The position numbers and the translations under genes were made by a program. Under the pieces are notes generated by a model, which was given only the letters and a program-made list of their open reading frames with translations, did no database searches and had not been told where the DNA came from. This document shows, piece after piece, positions 1-9,365 of a stretch of DNA of 64,000 nt. Source of the DNA: Gordonia sp. (in: high G+C Gram-positive bacteria) (lineage in GTDB: Bacteria > Actinomycetota > Actinomycetes > Mycobacteriales > Mycobacteriaceae); the NCBI RefSeq assembly GCF_020438995.1, contig NZ_JAGQTN010000089.1:23802-87801 (forward strand). Reading direction: 5' to 3'. The number at the start of each line of letters is the position of its first letter. Within the stretch, counting starts at the first letter, position 1.

Positions 1-285
1 GTCGAGGCGATGGCCGCGGGTGCCGCCGTCGTGGCCAGCGACCTCAACGCGTTCCGGCGCGTACTCGACGACGGGCGGGCCGGTCGCCTGGTACCCACCG
101 GATCGGCAGAGGGCCTGGCAACCGCCGTCATCGAGCTGCTCGGCGACGACACCGCCCGCGCCGAACTCGTCGCCCGCGCCCAGGCCAGGGCGGCCCGATA
201 CGACTGGTCGCGGGTCGCCGACCAGATCCTGCGGGTGTATGAGACGGTCACCGTCGGCGCGGGCCCCGTCATCATTTCCGACTGA
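1..285 (+). CDS. pimA: Phosphatidylinositol mannosyltransferase PimA, C-terminal part
   Basis: Only the last 94 residues are present; the gene begins before the window. It is a GT-B glycosyltransferase of family GT4, and PimA adds the first mannose from GDP-mannose to phosphatidylinositol at the inner face of the membrane. What is visible is the nucleotide-sugar-binding end of the C-terminal domain, VEAMAAGAAVVASDL followed by FRRVLDDG and GRLVP, then the closing helix RYDWSRVADQILRVYET, which closely recalls mycobacterial PimA. The following pdxS/tesB/pdxT order matches the PimA locus of mycobacteria. Assignment as PimA rather than another GT4 enzyme rests on this tail and synteny. Confidence 0.8.
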   Translation, partial: VEAMAAGAAVVASDLNAFRRVLDDGRAGRLVPTGSAEGLATAVIELLGDDTARAELVARAQARAARYDWSRVADQILRVYETVTVGAGPVIISD

Positions 286-313
286 TCAACCCCTGACCGG
301 AGGGTCCGCACTC

Positions 314-850
314 ATGCACATCTCGGGCCTGACCATTCCCGGGCCGCTCGTGGCCACGTTGACCATCGTGACGATGGTCATGCTGCTCGCCGGGTGGTGG
401 GCGTACAAGGTCGCGGTCAGGCTCGACCGGCTCAACGTGCGCGTCGATCTTGCTCGCGGTGCGCTGGAGGCGGCGCTGTCCCGGCGAGCGGTGGTGGCCC
501 GGCTGGTGGCGGCCGGGATCGCCGATGATCCGCGCGCACCACCACACTCGCAAGACCTCGCCAGGCAACTCGTCACGGCCGCCGACCACGCCGAGCGTGC
601 CGACGCAGCCGGACGCGAGGCCGCTGAGAACGAGCTGTCGGCGGCGCTGGCCCGCACGGATGCCTCCCGGCGGCCCGCGGCGCTGGTCGCCGAGCTGGCA
701 GATGCCGAGACCCGGGTCATGATCGCCCGGCGGTTCTACAACGACGCCGTCCGCGACACTCGCAGCCTCGGCGAACGGCGTCTGGTGCGACGGCTGCACC
801 TGGGTGGAACCGCTCCGTTGCCGCAGTTCTTCGAGATCATCGAACGCTGA
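314..850 (+). CDS. Small LemA-like membrane protein
   Basis: A 178-residue protein with one N-terminal membrane segment (about residues 10-30) and a long helical remainder. The stretches RLDRLNVRVDLARGALEAAL and, near residue 145, ARRFYNDAVRDTR resemble the LemA fold, where an ARxxYN motif ends the helical bundle. The ATG at 314 is chosen because it directly precedes the hydrophobic segment; a longer open frame upstream overlaps pimA and is not credible. It lies 28 nt after pimA and before pdxS, the position of a conserved membrane protein in mycobacteria. Function is unknown; the LemA link is by motif only. Confidence 0.65.
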   Translation: MHISGLTIPGPLVATLTIVTMVMLLAGWWAYKVAVRLDRLNVRVDLARGALEAALSRRAVVARLVAAGIADDPRAPPHSQDLARQLVTAADHAERADAAGREAAENELSAALARTDASRRPAALVAELADAETRVMIARRFYNDAVRDTRSLGERRLVRRLHLGGTAPLPQFFEIIER

Positions 851-1032
851 GCACCAGGGCGTGCCTGTCCATCCGGGTAGGGTTCGTTTAATGAGAGTAG
901 GTCGGGAGTGGCTCATTGCGATCCCTCGCCTAGACTTAACGGGCAACACGCACGTGCGGCCGTCGGTCGCTGCCCGTACCGGGCCCGACCGCCGACCGTG
1001 GGCGAGTGGACGACATCGAAGCAGGAGAGTCA

Positions 1033-1920
1033 GTGAGTCAGTTCCAGGGCACGGCCCGGGTTAAACGCGGAATGGCCGAAATGCTCAAGGGCGGCGTCAT
1101 CATGGACGTGGTCACCGCCGAGCAGGCAAAGATCGCCGAGGACGCCGGTGCGGTCGCGGTGATGGCGCTTGAGCGTGTGCCGGCCGATATCCGCGCCCAG
1201 GGCGGTGTATCGCGGATGAGCGATCCCGACATGATCGACGGCATCATCTCCGCCGTCAGCATCCCGGTGATGGCCAAGGCCCGAATCGGCCACTTCGTGG
1301 AGGCACAGATCCTGCAGAGCCTCGGTGTCGACTACATCGACGAGTCCGAGGTGCTCACCCCCGCCGACTACGCCAACCACATCGATAAGTGGCAGTTCAC
1401 GGTGCCGTTCGTGTGCGGTGCCACCAACCTCGGCGAGGCCCTGCGCCGCATCACCGAAGGTGCGGCGATGATCCGCTCTAAGGGCGAGGCCGGTACGGGT
1501 GACGTCTCCAACGCCACCACCCACATGCGCAAGATCCGCGACGAGATCCGCAGGCTCACATCGTTGCCCAAGGACGAGCTGTACGTGGCGGCCAAGGAAT
1601 TGCAGGCGCCGTACGACCTCGTCGCCGAGGTCGCCGAACTCGGCAAGCTGCCGGTCACCCTGTTCACGGCGGGCGGGATCGCCACGCCCGCCGACGCGGC
1701 GATGATGATGCAGCTCGGTGCCGAAGGTGTGTTCGTCGGATCGGGTATCTTCAAGTCCGGCAATCCGGCTCAGCGTGCTGCGGCGATCGTGCAGGCGACG
1801 ACCTTCCACGACGACCCCGACGTACTGGCCAAGGTGTCACGCGGACTGGGTGAGGCGATGGTCGGAATCAACGTCGACGAGATTCCGCAACCGCACCGCC
1901 TGGCCGAGCGCGGCTGGTAG
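1033..1920 (+). CDS. pdxS: Pyridoxal 5'-phosphate synthase, synthase subunit PdxS
   Basis: PdxS condenses ribose 5-phosphate, glyceraldehyde 3-phosphate and ammonia into PLP; ammonia comes from PdxT, encoded about 3.4 kb downstream. The 295-residue (beta/alpha)8 protein begins with the family N-terminus [18 protein letters not shown]. It contains the catalytic-lysine region [16 protein letters not shown], the phosphate-binding [11 protein letters not shown] and the C-terminal [20 protein letters not shown]. The GTG at 1033 is preceded by AGGAGAG at 1023-1029; an upstream in-frame ATG at 1006 lacks this and adds residues absent from the family. No divergent PdxR regulator is next to it. Confidence 0.97.
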   Translation: MSQFQGTARVKRGMAEMLKGGVIMDVVTAEQAKIAEDAGAVAVMALERVPADIRAQGGVSRMSDPDMIDGIISAVSIPVMAKARIGHFVEAQILQSLGVDYIDESEVLTPADYANHIDKWQFTVPFVCGATNLGEALRRITEGAAMIRSKGEAGTGDVSNATTHMRKIRDEIRRLTSLPKDELYVAAKELQAPYDLVAEVAELGKLPVTLFTAGGIATPADAAMMMQLGAEGVFVGSGIFKSGNPAQRAAAIVQATTFHDDPDVLAKVSRGLGEAMVGINVDEIPQPHRLAERGW

Positions 1921-1961
1921 GGCCGGGGCACACGACGATGGGCGTATCCGAGGGAGACTCA

Positions 1962-2984
1962 GTGGACTTGATCATTCGCGATGACTCCCGGTGCGGAACC
2001 GACACCGTCGGGCCGCTCACGCTGAGCTGGGCCGCCAACAGTGACGTCGGCCGGGTCCGGGAGTCCAATGAGGACGCGGCGTCGGCGCGGCCCGGTAAGT
2101 ACTTCGTCGCCGACGGAATGGGCGGCCATGAGAGTGGCGAGGTTGCGAGCGAGACCGCGCTGCGCGCGCTCGACGGCGTTGCCTGTGGCGGTGACCGCAC
2201 CGAGACGCAGACGGCGCTGATCGATCTGCTTTCCACCGCGCAGCGGCGGATCGACGAGATCGATCCGGATGCCCGCCGCCGGGCGGGGACCACGGCGACC
2301 GGCCTCATCCTGGTCACCCACGAGGAACGTCCGCACTGGCTGGTACTCAACATCGGCGACTCCCGCACCTACCGCTTTGCGGACGGTGTTCTCGAACAGG
2401 TCACCGTCGACCATTCACAGGTCCAGGAGTTCATCGACGCCGGGTTCATCACCGCCGAAGAGGCCCGCACCGATCCTCGCCGCAACGTGATCACCCGAGC
2501 GCTCGGCGCGGGCATGATCGAACCGGAGGCGGACTTCTATTCGTTTCCGGCGGTACCCGGCGAGGTGCTGTTGATATGCACCGACGGACTGACCGGCGAA
2601 CTGCCCGATGCGGAGATCGAGGGCATCCTCACCGACATGCCCGCGCCGAAGGACGCAGTCGCAACGCTGATCGCCGGCGCCCACGCATTCGGTGCCCATG
2701 ACAATGTCACCGTCGTCGTGGTGGCGGTGTCCGACACGGAGGCCGACGAACTGGCCGAGGCCGACGACGTTACAGTCGACGTGACGAACGACATCGCCGA
2801 GGCCGACGAGGTGGCCGATGACGCGGGCGGTGGCGACGATGACGCGGGCGGTGGCGCCGATACGGACGGTGACCAGACAGGCACGGCAGACTCCGACTCC
2901 ACGGAGTCCGGCGGTCCGGAGGGGAACTCCGCACCGTCCGAACCGGCCACAGAACCCGCAGCAGCCGAAGACGCCCCGGTGTGA
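1962..2984 (+). CDS. PP2C-family Ser/Thr protein phosphatase with acidic tail
   Basis: A 340-residue Mg/Mn-dependent phosphatase that removes phosphate from Ser/Thr. The metal-binding PP2C motifs appear in order: DVGRVRESNEDA (about residue 28), VADGMGGHESGEVAS (about 50), NIGDSRTYRF, ICTDGLTGEL and the final HDNVTVVVV. After about residue 255 the sequence becomes a low-complexity Asp/Glu/Gly/Ser tail of some 85 residues with no hydrophobic segment, so the enzyme is probably cytoplasmic. GTG 1962 is preferred over ATG 1938 because AGGGAG lies at 1951-1956. Its stop overlaps the start of the FHA gene (GTGA), so the two are translationally coupled. No kinase gene is nearby. Confidence 0.9.
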   Translation: MDLIIRDDSRCGTDTVGPLTLSWAANSDVGRVRESNEDAASARPGKYFVADGMGGHESGEVASETALRALDGVACGGDRTETQTALIDLLSTAQRRIDEIDPDARRRAGTTATGLILVTHEERPHWLVLNIGDSRTYRFADGVLEQVTVDHSQVQEFIDAGFITAEEARTDPRRNVITRALGAGMIEPEADFYSFPAVPGEVLLICTDGLTGELPDAEIEGILTDMPAPKDAVATLIAGAHAFGAHDNVTVVVVAVSDTEADELAEADDVTVDVTNDIAEADEVADDAGGGDDDAGGGADTDGDQTGTADSDSTESGGPEGNSAPSEPATEPAAAEDAPV

Positions 2985-3685
2985 GCACCGCTGTCGTCGA
3001 ATATTGCGGGGAACAGTTTCCGCTGGGGGCGGGGGCGCGGTTCTCGATCGGTCGTGAAGCCGACCTGGCCATCGATGACAATCCGTATCTGCATCGCCGG
3101 TTCCTGCTGGTGTACAACCTGAATGAACAGTGGTGGCTCAGCAACCTCGGAACTCATCTGTCGGTCAGCGTCTCAGCCGGCGACGGTTTCACCGCAACGC
3201 TGGGCCCGGGGGCACAGATGCCACTGGTCTACGGGGTGTCGACGATCGTGTTCACCGCAGGCCCCACCACCTACGAGCTCAGCGTGCACACCCCGCAACC
3301 GAGCGTGGGCTCGGTGACCGCACCGGCGATGATCAGCGGCACCACCACCCAGGGGGTGCCGATGCTCACCGAAAGCCAGAAACTGCTCATCGTGGTGTTG
3401 GCAGAGGAGATTCTGCGCCGTGACGGCACCGGAGCCAGTTCCATCCCGTCGTCGGCGCAGGCCGCCGGGAGGCTCGGTTGGTCGATCACCAAGTTCAACC
3501 GCAAACTCGACAACGTCTGCGACAAACTCGACCAGCTCGGTGTCTCGGGGATGCGCGCGGGCGGTGGCAGGCTCGCCACCAATCGGCGCGCCAAACTCGT
3601 CGAGTACGCGGTAGCGTCCCGGATCGTCTCTCGCGCCGATCTACCCATGATCGAGGCCGAGGCGGCGCGCAACCAGATGCCCTGA
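2981..3685 (+). CDS. FHA-domain protein with C-terminal winged-helix region
   Basis: A 234-residue protein. Residues about 15-100 look like a forkhead-associated domain that binds phosphothreonine: FSIGREADLAI supplies the GR motif, and N-x-x-x-HRRF and LSNLG follow. A proline/threonine linker leads to a helical module (about residues 128-232, with SITKFNRKLDNVCDKLDQLG) that looks like a winged helix. The GTG start overlaps the phosphatase stop by four bases. A phospho-binding module joined to a possible DNA-binding module and coupled to a phosphatase suggests phosphorylation-dependent regulation. DNA binding is inferred from predicted fold only. Confidence 0.75.
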   Translation: MSTAVVEYCGEQFPLGAGARFSIGREADLAIDDNPYLHRRFLLVYNLNEQWWLSNLGTHLSVSVSAGDGFTATLGPGAQMPLVYGVSTIVFTAGPTTYELSVHTPQPSVGSVTAPAMISGTTTQGVPMLTESQKLLIVVLAEEILRRDGTGASSIPSSAQAAGRLGWSITKFNRKLDNVCDKLDQLGVSGMRAGGGRLATNRRAKLVEYAVASRIVSRADLPMIEAEAARNQMP

Positions 3686-3701
3686 CCCCTGATCAGTGCT
3701 C

Positions 3702-3756
3702 TCACCTGGGGTTTTCGTATGGGTAGTACTACCCAGGTGATGGGGAGATCTACCCA
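3702..3756 (+). promoter_or_regulatory. Tandem palindromic operator upstream of the LuxR-type gene
   Basis: TGGGTAGTACTACCCA at 3720-3735 is a perfect 16-bp palindrome. TGGGGAGATCTACCCA at 3741-3756 is the same element with one mismatched pair. Their starts are 21 bp apart, two helical turns. A half site TACCCA at 3788-3793 touches the ATG of the next gene. A further 9-bp inverted repeat, TCACCTGGG (3702-3710) and CCCAGGTGA (3732-3740), surrounds the first palindrome. The layout fits cooperative binding of two dimers and probable autoregulation by the LuxR-type protein. Confidence 0.65.
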
Positions 3757-3792
3757 TCGACCGTGGTGCCGGAACGCCTTAGCGTTCTACCC

Positions 3793-4344
3793 ATGACGAC
3801 AACAACTTCGCACCAGCAGATCCCCACCACCAGCTCTGCCCGCGCGACCCAGGTCGTGCACCGCCCCGGCTATGTCGGAGCGCCCGCCGGCAGCCGCACC
3901 TCTCACGTCCGCCGTGATGCGGAAGCGGCTCGCCGTCGTGAAGAGGCACTTGCCCGCCTGACCGCCCGCAGCATGCCGCTGCCCGGCCGTCCGATGCCCG
4001 GGGCGCACGTGCCCGGTCCCACCTCCCGCTCGATGATCCGCACCATCGAGGTCGAACGCGACGAGACCCCGCAGCCGGCGGTACACACCTGCACCTGCGC
4101 GGCGACCTCGGATCATGAGCGTCCGGCGCTGACCGACCGGGAGATCGAGGTGCTGCGCACCTGGCTGATGCTCGACTCCAAACCGGCCGTGGCGCAGGAG
4201 CTCTACATCTCGCTCGGTACCGTCAACACGCACCTGACCCGGATCCGGGCCAAGTACTCCGACATCGGCCGGGCGGCCCCCACCAAGGCCGCGCTCGTGG
4301 CCCGCGCCGTCCAGGACGGACTGGTCGCGCTCGACGACCTGTGA
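3793..4344 (+). CDS. LuxR/GerE-type transcriptional regulator without receiver domain
   Basis: A 183-residue protein. The last 65 residues form a GerE helix-turn-helix: LTDREIEVLRTWLML, then KPAVAQELYISLGTVNTHLT as the recognition region. The first 110 residues are Pro/Arg/Thr-rich with no receiver or autoinducer domain, including a CTCAAT stretch just before the HTH. ATG 3793 has no clear Shine-Dalgarno; an in-frame GTG at 3763 is the alternative. The tandem palindromes immediately upstream make it a candidate autoregulator. It separates the phosphatase/FHA pair from tesB. Target genes are unknown. Confidence 0.8.
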   Translation: MTTTTSHQQIPTTSSARATQVVHRPGYVGAPAGSRTSHVRRDAEAARRREEALARLTARSMPLPGRPMPGAHVPGPTSRSMIRTIEVERDETPQPAVHTCTCAATSDHERPALTDREIEVLRTWLMLDSKPAVAQELYISLGTVNTHLTRIRAKYSDIGRAAPTKAALVARAVQDGLVALDDL

Positions 4345-4424
4345 TCCGCAGACCGCCGATCACCCGCCGCCGGGGTATCCGCGGGTGATCGACGGTCTCG
4401 GTCAGCGGAATCAACCACGCCGAA

Positions 4425-4430
4425 TACACT
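4425..4430 (+). promoter_or_regulatory. -10 box of tesB (leaderless)
   Basis: TACACT is followed by six bases and then the GTG start at 4437, the spacing expected if transcription begins at the start codon. No Shine-Dalgarno is present. No clear -35 is visible. Confidence 0.5.
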
Positions 4431-4436
4431 CGTCGT

Positions 4437-5291
4437 GTGGCAACAATTGAGGAGATCCTGCGTCTCGAACCGATCGAGAAGGACATCTACCGCGGTCCGG
4501 CCTTCGCGAGCAGCCTGGTCCGGACCTTCGGTGGTCAGGTGGCAGCCCAAGCCCTGACCTCGGCGACGCATACCGTGGACGAGACCTACCACGTGCATTC
4601 GCTGCACGGATACTTTCTGCGGCCCGGGAACCCCGACAAACAGACCGTGTTCCTGGTCGACCGCATCCGGGACGGACGGTCGTTCGTGACGCGCCGGGTC
4701 ACCGGTATCCAGGACGGTGAGGCCATCTTCAGCATGTCGGTGTCGTTCCACGTGCAGGACGACGAGGGCCTCGAGCATCAGGACCTGATGCCGCCGGCGC
4801 CGCAACCCACCGAACTGCTCGATCGGCACGACGACGCGACCGCCGAGGACAAGGCCGTCTACCGGGAATGGGACAACTTCGACATCCGGATCGTGCCGCG
4901 CGAGAAGATGGTCACCAACGACTATCTCGCCGCGCAGCAGCGTGTCTGGTTCCGGTACCGCCATCCGTTGCCGGACGATCAGGTCTTCCACGTCGCAACC
5001 TTGGCGTATATGAGCGATATGACGCTGCTCGGCTCTTCGCGGGTGCCGCATCGCGGTGTGCAGGCACAGGGCGCCTCGCTCGATCACGCGATGTGGTTCC
5101 TGCGGCCGTTCCGCACCGACGAGTGGCTGCTCTACGACCAGACGTCGCCGTCGGCCGCGGGGGGCCGCGCACTGACGCAGGGGCGGATCTTCGACCTCAA
5201 GGGCCGTATGGTGGCTGCGGTCACCCAAGAGGGACTGGCCCGCGTCGGACGCGTCTTGCCGAAGGATCAGTACGCACGGCAGGACAAGTGA
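4437..5291 (+). CDS. tesB: Acyl-CoA thioesterase II
   Basis: A 284-residue double-hotdog thioesterase that hydrolyses acyl-CoA to fatty acid and CoA. The N-terminal hotdog carries [13 protein letters not shown] and [12 protein letters not shown]. The C-terminal one has [35 protein letters not shown] and VAAVTQEG, which contain the Asp/Thr/Gln active-site pattern of the family. Length is typical. The GTG start lies right after a -10 box. Its stop overlaps the pdxT start (GTGA), a coupling also implied by the pdxS-tesB-pdxT order in mycobacteria. Why a thioesterase sits between the PLP synthase subunits is unknown. Confidence 0.93.
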   Translation: MATIEEILRLEPIEKDIYRGPAFASSLVRTFGGQVAAQALTSATHTVDETYHVHSLHGYFLRPGNPDKQTVFLVDRIRDGRSFVTRRVTGIQDGEAIFSMSVSFHVQDDEGLEHQDLMPPAPQPTELLDRHDDATAEDKAVYREWDNFDIRIVPREKMVTNDYLAAQQRVWFRYRHPLPDDQVFHVATLAYMSDMTLLGSSRVPHRGVQAQGASLDHAMWFLRPFRTDEWLLYDQTSPSAAGGRALTQGRIFDLKGRMVAAVTQEGLARVGRVLPKDQYARQDK

Positions 5292-5980
5292 CCGCCCCCG
5301 GCAGCACCGGTCCGCACGTCAGCAGCCCCGACTCCAGGCCACTTGTCGGTGTCCTGGCGTTGCAGGGTGATGTCCGTGAGCATCTGGCGGCCCTGGAAGT
5401 GTCGGGTGCACGCGCCGTGACCGTGCGTCGGGCCGCTGAACTCGATGCCGTCGACGGTCTGGTCATCCCCGGCGGCGAGTCGACCACGATGAGTCACCTG
5501 CTGACCGTCCTCGACCTGTTCGAGCCACTGGCAGCGCGGCTGGCGGCCGGGCTTCCCGCCTACGGGTCGTGCGCCGGGATGATCATGCTCGCGAGCACCA
5601 TCCTCGACACCAGACCCGATGCCAAGCACCTGGACGCACTTGATATCACGGTGCGCCGCAACGCTTTCGGACGCCAGGTCGAATCCTTCGAGACCGATCT
5701 GGACATCGCGGGGATCACCGACGGTCCCGATGCCGCTCCGATGCGGGCCGTGTTCATCCGGGCACCGTGGGTCGAGTCGGTGTCGCCGCATGTGCAGGTG
5801 CTCGCGCGGGTTCCGGACGGGCCCGCTCAGGGCCGGATCGTCGCCGTGCGGCAAGGCGCGGTACTGGCCACCTCCTTCCACCCCGAGGTGACCGGGGACC
5901 GCCGGGTACACGCGTATTTCGTAGACATGGTTCGGGAGGTGTCCGGCGGCAATCGTGGCGTCGGTAATATCGACACCTGA
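5288..5980 (+). CDS. pdxT: Pyridoxal 5'-phosphate synthase, glutaminase subunit PdxT
   Basis: A class I glutamine amidotransferase that releases ammonia from glutamine and channels it to PdxS. The 230-residue protein shows [14 protein letters not shown] at its start, IPGGESTTM (glutamine binding), the nucleophile in [10 protein letters not shown], and [10 protein letters not shown] with the His-Glu of the triad. The start is a GTG overlapping the tesB stop. Residues before about 17 form a short non-conserved extension, so a slightly later start cannot be excluded. Confidence 0.95.
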   Translation: MTAPGSTGPHVSSPDSRPLVGVLALQGDVREHLAALEVSGARAVTVRRAAELDAVDGLVIPGGESTTMSHLLTVLDLFEPLAARLAAGLPAYGSCAGMIMLASTILDTRPDAKHLDALDITVRRNAFGRQVESFETDLDIAGITDGPDAAPMRAVFIRAPWVESVSPHVQVLARVPDGPAQGRIVAVRQGAVLATSFHPEVTGDRRVHAYFVDMVREVSGGNRGVGNIDT

Positions 5981-6084
5981 TCGAACGCCGACCCATGGGG
6001 CATGGCATCACGTGGGCGCAGCAGGCGTCCGTACGGGCCTGCCAGGGGCACCGACGCAACGGGAACGACGACACCGGGAGAACT

Positions 6085-6840
6085 ATGAGCGGCCATTCCA
6101 AATGGGCCACCACCAAGCACAAGAAGGCGGTCATCGACGCCAAACGCGGCAAGATGTTCGCCAAGCTCATCAAGAACATCGAGGTGGCGGCCCGCACCGG
6201 TGGTGGCGACCCGGCAGGCAACCCGACGCTCTACGACGCCATTCAGAAGGCCAAGAAGTCGTCGGTCCCCAACGACAACATCGAACGCGCCCGTAAACGC
6301 GGCGGTGGTGAAGAGGCCGGCGGCGCCGACTGGCAGACCATCATGTACGAGGGTTACGGACCCAACGGGGTGGCGATCCTCATCGAGTGCCTGACCGACA
6401 ACCGCAACCGCGCCGCCGGTGAGGTCCGTACGGCGATGACCCGCAACGGCGGCAACATGGCAGACCCGGGTTCGGTGGCGTACCTGTTCACCCGCAAGGG
6501 CGTGGTGACGCTGGAGAAGGGCGGCCAGAGCGAAGACGATGTGCTGATGGCCGTCCTCGACGCCGGTGCCGAGGAAGTCACCGACCTCGGCGAGACGTTC
6601 GAGGTCGTCAGTGAGCCCACCGACCTGATCGCGGTGCGCTCGGCGTTGCAGGCCGCGGGCATCGACTACGACTCCGCCGAGGCGAGCTTCCGTGCCTCGG
6701 TGGAGGTGGCGGTCGACGCCGACGGCGCGCGCAAGGTCTTCAAACTGATCGACGCGCTCGAAGACTCCGACGACGTGCAGAACGTGTACAGCAATGTCGA
6801 CATCAGTGACGAGGTACTCGCCGAACTCGAGAACGACTGA
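6085..6840 (+). CDS. YebC/PmpR-family protein
   Basis: A 251-residue member of the YebC/TACO1 family, cytoplasmic proteins linked to translation of difficult polyproline stretches and, in some bacteria, described as transcriptional regulators. The family start [20 protein letters not shown] is complete, followed by [27 protein letters not shown] and [21 protein letters not shown] 6085 is chosen for that N-terminus and for GGGAG at 6075-6079. It lies 104 nt after pdxT and just before a strong terminator, so it closes the first transcription unit. Confidence 0.93.
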   Translation: MSGHSKWATTKHKKAVIDAKRGKMFAKLIKNIEVAARTGGGDPAGNPTLYDAIQKAKKSSVPNDNIERARKRGGGEEAGGADWQTIMYEGYGPNGVAILIECLTDNRNRAAGEVRTAMTRNGGNMADPGSVAYLFTRKGVVTLEKGGQSEDDVLMAVLDAGAEEVTDLGETFEVVSEPTDLIAVRSALQAAGIDYDSAEASFRASVEVAVDADGARKVFKLIDALEDSDDVQNVYSNVDISDEVLAELEND

Positions 6841-6850
6841 GCCTCATACC

Positions 6851-6886
6851 CACCAAAGGCGCCGCCTACGGGCGGCGCCTTTGGTG
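6851..6886 (+). terminator. Hairpin terminator after yebC
   Basis: CACCAAAGGCGCCGCC (6851-6866) pairs perfectly with 6871-6886 around a TACG loop. The 16-bp stem has no U-tract, as is common for actinobacterial terminators. Confidence 0.85.
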
Positions 6887-6955
6887 TCCGGGTAGTGCCC
6901 GGCCCGGAGTGTGGAGTGTTGTTGTGGAGCGGTGTCCGACCGACCCGATACGATG

Positions 6956-6971
6956 TCGAACAGTTGTTCTC
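6956..6971 (+). promoter_or_regulatory. LexA (SOS) box of ruvCAB
   Basis: TCGAACAGTTGTTCTC matches the actinobacterial LexA consensus TCGAAC-N4-GTTCGA except at the last two bases. It lies 20 bp before the ruvC start, in a position to block the promoter, so the operon should be induced by DNA damage. Confidence 0.8.
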
Positions 6972-6990
6972 TATGTCGGGAGGTGTGCGG

Positions 6991-7575
6991 GTGCGGGTGA
7001 TGGGTGTGGATCCCGGCTTGACCAGGTGCGGTATCGCGTTGGTCGAATCCGGTAAAGGACGTTCGGTCACCGCCCTCGACGTCGACGTTGTCCGCACGCC
7101 CACCGATATGGACCTCGCGCAGCGGTTGCTGGCCGTGTACACCGCCGCGTGCCACTGGCTCGACGTCCATCAGCCCGACGTCGTCGCCATCGAGCGGGTG
7201 TTCGCCCAGAACCAGGTATCGACGGCGATGGGTACCGCCCAGGCCGGGGGAGTGATCGCCCTCGCCGCCGGCCAGCGCGACATTCCGGTGCGATTCCACA
7301 CCCCGTCCGAGGTCAAGGCCGCGGTCACCGGCAGCGGCCGGGCAGACAAGGCCCAGGTCACCACCATGGTGACCCGGATTCTCGGCATGCAGACCAAACC
7401 CAGACCCGCCGACGCCGCCGACGCGCTCGCGCTGGCCATCTGCCACTGCTGGCGCGGCCCGATGGCCGAACGGATGGAGGAGGCCAAACACCGCGCCGAC
7501 GTCCTCGCCGCCCGGCACCGCGCCCGCCTCGCCCAGGCCGCCGGAAGTACTCAGGCCGCAGGAAGTGCCCGATGA
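6991..7575 (+). CDS. ruvC: Holliday junction resolvase RuvC
   Basis: RuvC is the dimeric Mg-dependent nuclease that cuts Holliday junctions symmetrically. The 194-residue protein has the RNase-H-fold acidic residues in [15 protein letters not shown] (first Asp), [11 protein letters not shown] (Glu) and [13 protein letters not shown] (last Asp pair). GTG 6991 is chosen because GGGAGG lies at 6978-6983 and the protein then starts, as in the family, three residues before GVDPG. The ATG at 6973 is a poorer alternative. The stop overlaps the ruvA ATG. Confidence 0.95.
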   Translation: MRVMGVDPGLTRCGIALVESGKGRSVTALDVDVVRTPTDMDLAQRLLAVYTAACHWLDVHQPDVVAIERVFAQNQVSTAMGTAQAGGVIALAAGQRDIPVRFHTPSEVKAAVTGSGRADKAQVTTMVTRILGMQTKPRPADAADALALAICHCWRGPMAERMEEAKHRADVLAARHRARLAQAAGSTQAAGSAR

Positions 7576-8168
7576 TCGCGTCCGTCCGGGGCCCGGTGAT
7601 CGACGTCGCGCTCGACCACGTCGTCATCGACTGCGCCGGCGTCGGATACCGCGTCCTGGTCACACCGCCGACGCTGGCCACGGTACGTCGCGGTGTCGAG
7701 ACCACCTTGCTCACCACGATGATCGTGCGCGAGGACTCGATGACCCTGTACGGGTTCGTCGACCCGGACGCACGCTCGCTGTTCGGGCTGTTGCAGACGG
7801 TGACCGGGGTGGGACCGAGACTGGCGATGGCCACCCTGGCCGTCCTCGAACCGGACGCACTGCGGCGGGCGCTGGCCGATTCGGACACCAAAGCACTCAT
7901 GTCGGTGCCGGGGATCGGTAAGCGGGTCGCCGAACGGCTCGTCGTCGAACTGCGTGACAAGGTCGACCTTCCGGTCGGCGCAGTAGGACAGGGCACCGAT
8001 TCCGCGGGCGGACCATTGCGCGGACAGGTGACCGAGGCGCTGGTCGGTCTGGGTTTCACCGTGGCCGCCGCCGACAAGGCCGTGCAGTCCGTGCTCGCCG
8101 ACAACCCCGGCGCCGACGCGTCCACCGCGCTACGCGCCGCGCTCAGCTGCCTCGGCAAGACATCATGA
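7572..8168 (+). CDS. ruvA: Holliday junction DNA helicase subunit RuvA
   Basis: RuvA tetramers bind four-way junctions and dock RuvB. The 198-residue protein begins [12 protein letters not shown] and has the OB-fold domain (about residues 1-64). It then has helix-hairpin-helix motifs around [17 protein letters not shown] and [19 protein letters not shown], and the flexible C-terminal RuvB-binding domain ([10 protein letters not shown]). The ATG overlaps the ruvC stop by four bases, so translation is coupled. Confidence 0.95.
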   Translation: MIASVRGPVIDVALDHVVIDCAGVGYRVLVTPPTLATVRRGVETTLLTTMIVREDSMTLYGFVDPDARSLFGLLQTVTGVGPRLAMATLAVLEPDALRRALADSDTKALMSVPGIGKRVAERLVVELRDKVDLPVGAVGQGTDSAGGPLRGQVTEALVGLGFTVAAADKAVQSVLADNPGADASTALRAALSCLGKTS

Positions 8169-8187
8169 CGGGCGTCGGGAGGCCGTG

Positions 8188-9279
8188 ATGGACGAGCACG
8201 ACGACGCGCCGGGACAGTTCTCGGAGATCGATGCGTCCCCGATACCCGGAGACAAGGATTTCGACGCAGGCCTGCGGCCACGGTCGCTGGCCGACTTCAT
8301 CGGCCAGCCGAAGGTGTGTGAACAGCTGGAGCTGGTGTTGCAGGGTGCCAAGGGCCGCGGCAGTACTCCCGACCACATCCTGCTGTCGGGCCCGCCCGGC
8401 CTCGGCAAGACCTCCTTGGCAATGATCATCGCCTCGGAGATGGGAGCGGCGATCCGCGTCACATCGGGACCCGCACTCGAACGTGCCGGCGACCTGGCGG
8501 CGATGCTGTCCAACCTGGTCGAGGGCGATGTGCTGTTCATCGACGAGATCCACCGCATCGCCCGGCCGGCCGAGGAGATGCTGTATCTGGCGATGGAGGA
8601 CTTCCGCGTCGACGTGGTGGTCGGCAAAGGGCCCGGTGCCACATCGATTCCGCTCGATGTCGCGCCGTTCACTCTGGTCGGCGCCACCACCCGGTCCGGT
8701 GCGCTGACCGGGCCGCTGCGCGACCGCTTCGGTTTCACCGCGCACATGGAGTTCTACGAGACCGATGAGCTGGTCCGGGTACTGCGCCGGTCGGCGGGCA
8801 TCCTCGGCATCGTGATGCGACCCGACGCGGCCACCGAGATCGCCCGACGCTCCCGCGGCACGCCCCGGATCGCCAACCGGCTGCTGCGGCGGGTCCGCGA
8901 CTACGCAGAGGTCCGCGGCGACGGCAAGGTCACCGTCGCCGTCGCTCGTGCGGCGCTGGCCGTGTACGACGTCGACGATCTCGGCTTCGACCGGCTCGAT
9001 CGCGCCGTGCTGGGCGCGCTGATCCGCGGTTTCGGTGGGGGACCGGTCGGTGTGTCCACGCTCGCGGTGGCGGTCGGTGAGGAGCCGGCCACCGTCGAAG
9101 AGGTGTGTGAACCGTTCCTGGTGCGGGCGGGGATGATCGCCCGCACGCCGCGCGGACGGGTGGCCACCGCCGCGGCGTGGCAGCATCTGGGACTGACACC
9201 CCCGGCGGGCGCCCTGAACGCGACCTTCGCGGTCCGGGCCCGCGACGACGCCACCGGGTCCCTGTTCGACGAGCTCTGA
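8188..9279 (+). CDS. ruvB: Holliday junction DNA helicase subunit RuvB
   Basis: The AAA+ ring motor of branch migration. The 363-residue protein carries [16 protein letters not shown] at the N-terminus and Walker [15 protein letters not shown]. Walker B is [10 protein letters not shown], and the sensor/arginine-finger region is [19 protein letters not shown] winged-helix DNA-binding domain ends it ([18 protein letters not shown]). ATG 8188 follows GGGAGG at 8177-8182 with five bases between; a GTG directly before it is too close. Confidence 0.96.
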   Translation: MDEHDDAPGQFSEIDASPIPGDKDFDAGLRPRSLADFIGQPKVCEQLELVLQGAKGRGSTPDHILLSGPPGLGKTSLAMIIASEMGAAIRVTSGPALERAGDLAAMLSNLVEGDVLFIDEIHRIARPAEEMLYLAMEDFRVDVVVGKGPGATSIPLDVAPFTLVGATTRSGALTGPLRDRFGFTAHMEFYETDELVRVLRRSAGILGIVMRPDAATEIARRSRGTPRIANRLLRRVRDYAEVRGDGKVTVAVARAALAVYDVDDLGFDRLDRAVLGALIRGFGGGPVGVSTLAVAVGEEPATVEEVCEPFLVRAGMIARTPRGRVATAAAWQHLGLTPPAGALNATFAVRARDDATGSLFDEL

Positions 9280-9365
9280 TCGTGCTGTGCCGGGCGGCAT
9301 CGGCCCCGGGCGCGCGGGCGTGGAATCGGGGCCCGTACGGGTCATGGCACACTAGGGGGAGAGGT

